Below, one piece after another: positions 12,441 to 17,500 of a stretch of DNA of 17,500 bases. The translations under genes and the position numbers were made by a program. The DNA is from Chrysomallon squamiferum. Taxonomy: Eukaryota; Mollusca; Gastropoda; Neomphalida; Peltospiridae. The notes beneath the pieces are model-generated. The model had not been told where the DNA came from. It did no database searches and saw only the letters and a list, made by a program, of their open reading frames with translations. Every line of letters starts with the position of its first letter. Position 1 is the first letter of the stretch. The DNA is taken from the NCBI GenBank assembly GCA_012295275.1, contig CM022674.1:4681436-4698935 (forward strand). The letters are read 5' to 3'.

Positions 12441-12780
12441 TTTAACATTAACACATGCACACACATACACAAAAGCAGTCATACACAAATACAAATATAC
12501 ACATATACACCACACACAGAAAAACAAACACACACACACACACACGCATAATTATACAAATACATACATACATACATATACATATATACACACAGTCTCA
12601 CACCTACAAACAAAATATATACATACATACATACATACATACATACATACATACATACATACATACATACATACATACATACATAATTCACACACAAAGA
12701 TACATATATACATGCATGCATGGATACTTATATACACACAGACATACATACATACATATACAAACATACATTCACATAAT
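12441..12780. repeat. CA/CATA microsatellite tract with about 17 pure ATAC units
   Basis: A CA-rich lead-in is followed by a pure ATAC array at about 12617-12685 and then a degenerate ATAC/CATG tail. Tyr-Ile-His-Thr and Cys-Met-Tyr-Val frames are its translations. Confidence 0.9.
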
Positions 12781-12983
12781 AGCATATATTATGTTTTACA
12801 TAATTCAGTATTCTAACATAACGCTAGTTCTGACCTTAGCAGCTTTATAAACAGAACTGATATTAAGAAACAGAATTAAAATAGAAAAAGAAACTTTTTT
12901 AGTGAATGAAATTTAATCTTTATGACATCACTGGAGGATACAGGATTTCAAAGTGAAATAAAAAATAATTAGAAAAAAATAAA

Positions 12984-12986
<3 letters not shown>

Positions 12987-13046
<60 letters not shown>
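12987..13046. repeat. AAT microsatellite, about 20 units
   Basis: Uninterrupted AAT array in single-copy AT-rich DNA. Confidence 0.95.
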
Positions 13047-13295
13047 GGAAAACACTGGCCTAACAAAAATATGTGTTATAAAAGGGGAAGAGAAGAACGT
13101 CATCCGATGGATTTACTTTTGTATTATCAGACAGTGAAAGCAGTATTTGGCACTGCAGACCACTTATAAGAAATCAGTGGCAGAGAAGCCAAATCTAGAC
13201 ACTAAGTAAAGACAGTTAGTGGTTCAGTTATGTGTGTGTCTTAATAAGAGAGAGAGAACATGAACTAATAGCTATAACTTGTTTGAACTTATAAT
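13047..13295. other. Short single-copy spacer
   Basis: Mixed sequence between two AAT arrays. No coding, RNA or repeat signature was found. Confidence 0.5.
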
Positions 13296-13327
13296 AATAG
13301 CAATAATAATAATAATAAGAATAATAC

Positions 13328-13411
<84 letters not shown>

Positions 13412-13416
13412 AAGAA
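13296..13416. repeat. Compound AAT to AAG microsatellite
   Basis: Imperfect AAT units lead to a pure AAT array (13330-13383), which switches without a gap to pure GAA (13382-13416). Confidence 0.95.
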
Positions 13417-13504
13417 TGATAATAAATAATAAATACGATGATAATAACGAAATAATAAATTAAGGGCAGTAATATTTATTATTTTTACATTCATTAATCT
13501 TCTT

Positions 13505-13556
13505 TCATCATCATCATCATCATCATTATTATTTATTTATTTATTTATTTATTTAT
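13505..13556. repeat. TCA microsatellite followed by TTAT units
   Basis: About seven TCA units (13505-13526) are followed by TTAT units to 13556. Confidence 0.9.
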
Positions 13557-13675
13557 ATACAAAAAAAAAAAAAATATCATTGCCATTACACTGTTTTTAA
13601 AGTGTGAAATTAATGCCGCAAATTTGAAACATTGGAATTTTTTTTTATACAGATCTATTTATAGACAAGACGTTT

Positions 13676-14285
13676 TTTATTTGTTGTTTTAGTGTGATTT
13701 GATAGGATAGTTTTTTTTTTTTTTTTTGTTTTGTTTGTTTTCGTTTGTTTGATTGTGCCTTAAGGTTAGATAAAGGATAAGTTCTATGCCTTGAGATTAG
13801 ATACAGAATCATTTTCATTTTCATGCTTTAAGGTTAGATAATAAGATCGTTTGGTGCCTTAACATAAAGATATAGCATATTTTTCTTTTTTTTTTTTTTT
13901 TTTTTTTGGTGCCTTAAGGTCAGATATAAATAATATATTTTTTTTTTTATGACTTAGTATTTCTTATTCTGAGTAACAGCGAATACAAAGAGAAACTGTT
14001 TATATCAGCGACATCTTCAAAAGGTCAGCAAGAAAAAAATAATAAGAAGCGGCCATCACTATCCCGACCGACATTCACAACAAAACCATTAACAAAATTA
14101 AACCCCACCACCATTCTATGAATCCTTCCCGCTGAGGGCGTGTAGCAAATGGGGGAGACACACTTGTCACAGTTAACCGCAGTCTGTTGACTTTATATAT
14201 ATTCACAGCTTGTCTTGATTTACTGTTTACTTATTGGATCAAGGTCGTACAAAGAGTCAGATTAGTTAGTGGTTTTTTTCCCTAG
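13676..14285 (-). terminator. Probable 3' UTR of the receptor gene with the first downstream AATAAA
   Basis: Reading the minus strand from the stop codon at 14286, the first AATAAA is at 13681-13676, about 600 nt downstream. The interval includes mixed sequence (13990-14285) and the minisatellite. Signals of this kind are common by chance in AT-rich DNA, so the 3' end is tentative. Confidence 0.3.
13755..13928. repeat. Degenerate minisatellite with core TGCCTTAAGGTTAGATA (five copies)
   Basis: Copies of the core start at about 13755, 13786, 13823, 13853 and 13909. Spacing is about 30-37 bp except for the last interval, which holds a long T run. Copies 1, 3 and 5 are nearly identical in the core; copies 2 and 4 carry several substitutions. 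The tails after the core are variable and AT-rich. Confidence 0.7.
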
Positions 14286-14901
14286 TCAGCGCATACATTT
14301 GCTTCCCCTGGTAAACACTGCCTTCAGCTCCTTACGAAACGCGACGTTCATGAATGCATAAATAACAGGGTTTGCCACATTGTACACGAAATACATGTAA
14401 AACACAATCATCTTGTACTCGATGAGACGGTGCGCCATCAGCCAGGCGGGGAGAAACGCAAGAATAAAGACCACGTTCACTACAAACAACATGGCCGCCG
14501 TTCTAATATTGGCCAGGCGATTAAAGTCTCTTCTTTCGCTTTTAGAAATCTTCTTAGAATGGTTTAAGTTTTCTCGCTCGCTGTGCTGTTCGCTCCCCAG
14601 GCCGTTCGTGGCCGTCTTCGAGCACAGTTCCACCTCCTCGTTGGCCTGCACTTGCGTTATTTTCGTCGCTTCTATCGTCTTCTCGTTGCACGACGGCCTC
14701 ATCGAACGCTGGCGAAATCGCCATTTTCTCCTCTCGATGACGGACTTGTAGATCAGAGCGTACAGCACCGAAACGATGACGATGGCGATGAGGAAAAAAG
14801 ACGCGTACACTTTTTGGTAAACGATCACGAAGTTCTCGCTGAGCAGCCGATAGTTCGGCATGCACTTCCCCGTGTAAACGTACTCTGTCCTGTTCTGTCT
14901 G

Positions 14902-14932
<31 letters not shown>

Positions 14933-15615
14933 CGCTGATACTACTCGCTTCCTCGGCGACCTGGCTCACGATCGTAATGTTGTTGTTGTTGTTCCCCAGC
15001 GCGATCCTGTGACCGGGAAACCCGGAATCCGCCGGACGTCGTGCCGTTGAAAAAAGGTCGGAGGGTCTGGTAAACGAATCCTTCGGCCACCGTGTCGTTG
15101 ACGACGACGGTTCTCTCCTCGTAGACGTTGTACACGAGCGACGTGATGGTGCCGAGAAGAAAGGCGAACATACTGAGGCTGAAAATAGCGATGTTAGCTC
15201 GCTTCGGAGTCATTGCATGTTTGAACGGGTGGCAGATGCAGAGGTACCGGTCCACCCCGATGGCCACCATGATGAACGCGGACAGAGGTACGTTGCACGT
15301 GATCAGAAAGTGGTACAGCTTGCAGGCGAAGTCGTACGTCACCCGCCGGTCGAGCTCAATGTAGATGATGGAGAACGGAATGATGAGGACGCACGTGATG
15401 AAGTCGGTGCCCGCCAGGGCGAGGATGAATATGGTGGACGTCACTTTGTCCACCTTGTGGCTGAACACGTAGAGAACCAGTCCGTTGCCGAAAGTCCCGA
15501 ACACGGAAAATACCGAGAGGATTCCGACCACGGCCATGATGGTCGTTTCGGAGATGTCCTTGCCCACAGTCATCTCTGCAGTTTTATCGGTGTAGTCTGA
15601 CGTGGTGTTGATCAT
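14286..15615 (-). CDS. Class A (rhodopsin-like) G-protein-coupled receptor, intronless coding region, one frame break
   Basis: A seven-transmembrane receptor at the cell surface, probably for a peptide or other small ligand. The ligand is not deducible. From ATG 15615: N-terminus with an NTT sequon, TM1 with GNGLVLY (N44), TM2 with LALAGTD (D71), TM3 with C98 and the VDRY motif (residues 121-124), and TM4 (about 140-164). The frame then breaks near 15020-15055. The second frame, open to TGA 14286-14288, gives an Asn/Ser-rich loop with the expected second Cys (TGKC), TM5, a basic intracellular loop 3 of about 90 residues, TM6 with AFLPAWL, TM7 with NPVIY, and a short basic tail ending in KCMR. 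Across the break the span is 1330 nt, one more than 443 codons, so a single extra base explains it. W4.50 and P5.50 appear absent and the TM6 toggle Trp is Phe. The start has A at -3 and an in-frame stop just upstream. Subfamily not assigned. Confidence 0.85.
14899..14994 (-). repeat. AGC/AAC trinucleotide repeats inside the receptor coding region
   Basis: On the coding strand, AAC units encode five Asn (about 14980-14994). A separate run of seven AGC (Ser) followed by three AAC (Asn) lies at about 14900-14930. Both fall in extracellular loop 2, between the frame break and the conserved loop cysteine. They create or sit beside N-glycosylation sequons (NIT, NRT). Confidence 0.85.
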
Positions 15616-15623
15616 TGTTTCAT
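15612..15623 (-). CDS. Minimal upstream ORF overlapping the receptor start codon
   Basis: In the 5' leader, ATG AAA CAA TGA starts 8 nt before the receptor ATG and its stop overlaps it (ATGA). The geometry would place a terminating ribosome on the main start codon. Whether it is used is unknown. Confidence 0.35.
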   Translation of the reverse strand: MKQ

Positions 15624-15638
15624 TTCACGATGTCTCAC
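15616..15638 (-). other. 5' UTR part of the receptor coding exon, bounded by a splice acceptor
   Basis: On the minus strand a pyrimidine-rich tract (CTTTCTTTTTCCTTCTAATC) runs into TTGCAG at about 15644-15639, followed by GTGAGACATCG. This is a good 3' splice site 23 nt before the start codon. It implies that the leader is spliced and that at least one noncoding exon lies at higher coordinates. Confidence 0.6.
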
Positions 15639-16060
15639 CTGCAAGATTAGAAGGAAAAAGAAAGTAAATTGAACATTACTGAACTATAGAAACATAAAAA
15701 TTAAAAAAAAAAAAATTAAAAATAAAACATACTGTAACGTATTATACCATAGAATAATCAGAATGAAGAGAGACAGAAATTCTGGGTGATAACATAATTT
15801 TGCTTCTATTGATAATAATTAGTATAACGGAAATATTTTGGCTTCCCAACGAGGATTGTGAAAAGCAGCAGTGATTCTTAGCAAAGTTCCTGTTTGTTTG
15901 TTCCATTACAAATACACACACGTAAAGCTTTCATAGTAGACGATATTTTGAACTGCGACATAATTCCTAAATCAACGCAATAAAAACAACACAAATAAAT
16001 TCACCAAATTATAGTGTAAGACAACAGCATATGTTTCGTTATCACATTAATATTAACGCC
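15639..16060 (-). other. Probable 5'-UTR intron of the receptor, AT-rich part
   Basis: Single-copy AT-rich DNA with short A runs. No coding features. Confidence 0.45.
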
Positions 16061-16071
16061 GGCAAGAGAAA

Positions 16072-16375
16072 TGACGTCACATGATACCATCACAACAATA
16101 AGGGTTTATTGCCCTGGAGTATTCCATAAATACATTAGACTCAATTAGCAAAAGATTATATATATAAAAAAAAAAATCAATAATAAAAAAAATAAAAAAG
16201 TCTTGACGTCACAGTATCTGGTTGAGTTGACGATAAATAAGTAAATAAATAACAACATCTAAAATGACGTCACTTGATTATAAGACGTCATCTGAAAATG
16301 TTGCTGAGATGATTTATACTATCACACGTGACTGGTACCATTAGTGTATCACTCACGAGGACTGAAATGACGTCA
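16072..16375. promoter_or_regulatory. Cluster of CRE palindromes 5' of the receptor
   Basis: Perfect TGACGTCA occurs at 16072-16079, 16204-16211, 16265-16272 and 16368-16375. AGACGTCA lies at 16283-16290, and TGACGTAA just outside at 16554-16561. An E-box CACGTG lies at 16325-16330. TGACGTCA is the consensus site of CREB/ATF bZIP factors. The block is either the upstream region or a leader intron of the receptor. An alternative is a decayed minisatellite whose unit happens to carry the motif: the stretches beginning near 16366 and 16393 resemble each other (AAATGACGTCATACTTATC against AAATGGTGTCTTATACTTC). Confidence 0.5.
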
Positions 16376-16436
16376 TACTTATCTGTAGCTTAAATGGTGT
16401 CTTATACTTCTGTTACTACCTCTTCACCCTTCTTTA

Positions 16437-16660
16437 TCACGATATATGGAGTTTAAATTGTTTCACATTTTTTTTTTTTTTTTTTTTTTTTAACGATGTC
16501 GTGAGTTTTAATTTAGTCACATGCGTATGTGACGACATCTTGAAGAGATTAAATGACGTAATATAATTCTGTTTTACGGTGTTAAGATTGGCAGGAGACG
16601 TTTTTTTTGCAGAAATGAAGAAAAGGGTCGTTCCCCTGTAGCTCATATAATAGAAAACAC
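16437..16660. other. Spacer with a 24-T run
   Basis: The T run at 16468-16491 gives the poly-Lys in the minus-strand open frame that crosses it. Otherwise AT-rich and featureless apart from the CRE variant at 16554. Confidence 0.5.
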
Positions 16661-16715
16661 ACATATAAGCCACCTGAGACCGACCCATTTCAACACCAGC
16701 TGTATCAGTCTTCAC

Positions 16716-16748
16716 CTGGCTTCCTTTGACAGGTGTCGCCTCCATCAC
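16716..16748 (-). other. Candidate noncoding 5' exon donor for the receptor
   Basis: On the minus strand GCCAG|GTGAAG (GT at 16715-16714) is a strong donor in a locally GC-richer patch (about 16670-16755). It lies about 1.1 kb upstream of the acceptor at 15639. A second donor-like CAG|GTGGCT lies downstream in the same patch. The upstream limit of the exon is unknown; the end given is only the first ATG of the patch. Joining to the acceptor would not extend the receptor frame, so this would be leader sequence. Confidence 0.25.
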
Positions 16749-16758
16749 GTACCTTTAG

Positions 16759-16808
16759 TGCGCGTGTGTGCGTGTGTGCGTGCGCGTGAGTGTGTGTGTG
16801 TGTGTGTA
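16759..16808. repeat. GT/GC-interrupted GT microsatellite
   Basis: TGCGCGTGTGTGCG-type alternating sequence grading into pure GT, then GTATA. Confidence 0.85.
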
Positions 16809-17220
16809 TACCTTTCATCGGACCATGTATATTTACACTAACAGTCTACATAGTCATATTTCTCTGAATTTGCTGATATTCCACATATATCATGTACGTA
16901 TATATATATATATATTTATATATTTATACCTGGCCGTGCTGCATATAACTGTAGTTCACACGCACACATGCATATATACACAAACTTGTTTAATTTGTAC
17001 GAAATTTCTAGTACATTTATATACAGTATACACACACGCACACACAAACCACACACTAATACATACACATAAAAGAAACATGATTTCACTTGTATGCAGT
17101 AGGTACATACTTTGCGCACGTACATAATACACAAACACATACATACATAAACAGAAACGTACATAAATGTTTATATACACTTATGCAAACACACATACAT
17201 ATATACACACAGAATATATT
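16809..17220. repeat. TA and CA/CATA-rich degenerate microsatellite region
   Basis: TA array near 16899-16925, CACACGCACACA near 17030-17046 and scattered CATA/ACAT units to about 17212. Frames rich in Cys/Tyr/Val or His/Thr are translations of these repeats; no gene seen. Confidence 0.75.
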
Positions 17221-17500
17221 TTTTTCTGGGAATATTTTTAATAAAAAAGCTTTAGGCAGTTAATAAAAAAAAAAAATAATAAAAAGCACTGCATTAGTTC
17301 TTTTTTTTTCTATAAAAAAACAAATCTTTTGATAAATATACGAATTTCCGTGAACGATATTGCTGTTTTCTTTCACCAGAAACAAGCCATACGATCTTTT
17401 TTTTTTTCTTTCTTCTTCTTCTTCTTCTTCTTCTTCTCTTTGCTTTCCCAGTGTTCAAACAATTCGCTTTAAGCCGGTGTTTACACTCGCTCGTCAAAAG
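17221..17500. repeat. AT-rich tail with CTT microsatellite
   Basis: A and T runs followed by a clean TTC array at about 17410-17436. The poly-Arg/Lys minus-strand frame is its translation. The last 60 bases look single-copy but are too short to interpret. Confidence 0.75.

Noticed and set aside
12455-12850. 131-codon His/Thr/Tyr/Ile-rich frame and antisense Cys/Met/Tyr/Val frames
   Set aside because: Translations of the ATAC array.
14583-15050. Plus-strand open frames opposite the receptor (also 15217-15600 and 14413-14751)
   Set aside because: They mirror the receptor coding sequence and have no motifs of their own.
16437-16748. 103-codon minus-strand frame as a protein gene
   Set aside because: It runs through a T24 tract as poly-Lys and a donor interrupts its only complex part. 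At most its 5' portion is leader exon.

Overview
The window looks like nuclear DNA from a large, AT-rich, intron-bearing animal genome, most likely a mollusc and probably a cephalopod. The support is indirect. Moderately GC-rich coding exons sit in AT-rich sequence packed with microsatellites (AAT, TATG/CATA, CT, TA-CA compounds, long A and T runs). There is a short mariner-type inverted-repeat element and an orphan-like class A GPCR encoded in one exon. No gene identifies the species, so the taxon is an inference from texture.

Layout. 1-960 is low-complexity trinucleotide sequence. About 1075-1514 is a better-mixed, CpG-containing block with two CCAAT boxes and a half-CRE; I read it as the promoter and 5' region of gene 1. 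Gene 1 (+ strand) has an exon from the first ATG at 1515 to 1863, a 2.7 kb AT-rich intron (GTATGT...TTACAG) and a terminal exon 4552-5102. Joined, these give 299 residues of a family I do not recognise. Two AATAAA signals follow at 5279 and 5295. From 5300 to 14285 I find no credible gene. This 9 kb holds microsatellites, an AAT/ATT palindrome, a 172 bp mariner-like MITE (7938-8109), single-copy AT-rich sequence and a degenerate minisatellite (13755-13928).

Gene 2 (- strand, 15615 to 14286) is a seven-transmembrane rhodopsin-like receptor whose reading frame breaks once, inside a very long, repeat-encoded second extracellular loop. A consensus splice acceptor lies just 5' of its start codon, so at least one noncoding 5' exon should lie at higher coordinates. 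A candidate donor is at 16715. Between them is a cluster of four perfect CRE palindromes plus two near matches.

The two genes are convergent and separated by repeat-rich DNA; nothing suggests they act together. The points most worth a second look are the frame-broken, motif-divergent receptor with its microsatellite-encoded loop, the CRE cluster upstream of it, the unrecognised two-exon gene, and the precisely bounded MITE. I do not see a wholly new multi-gene system here.
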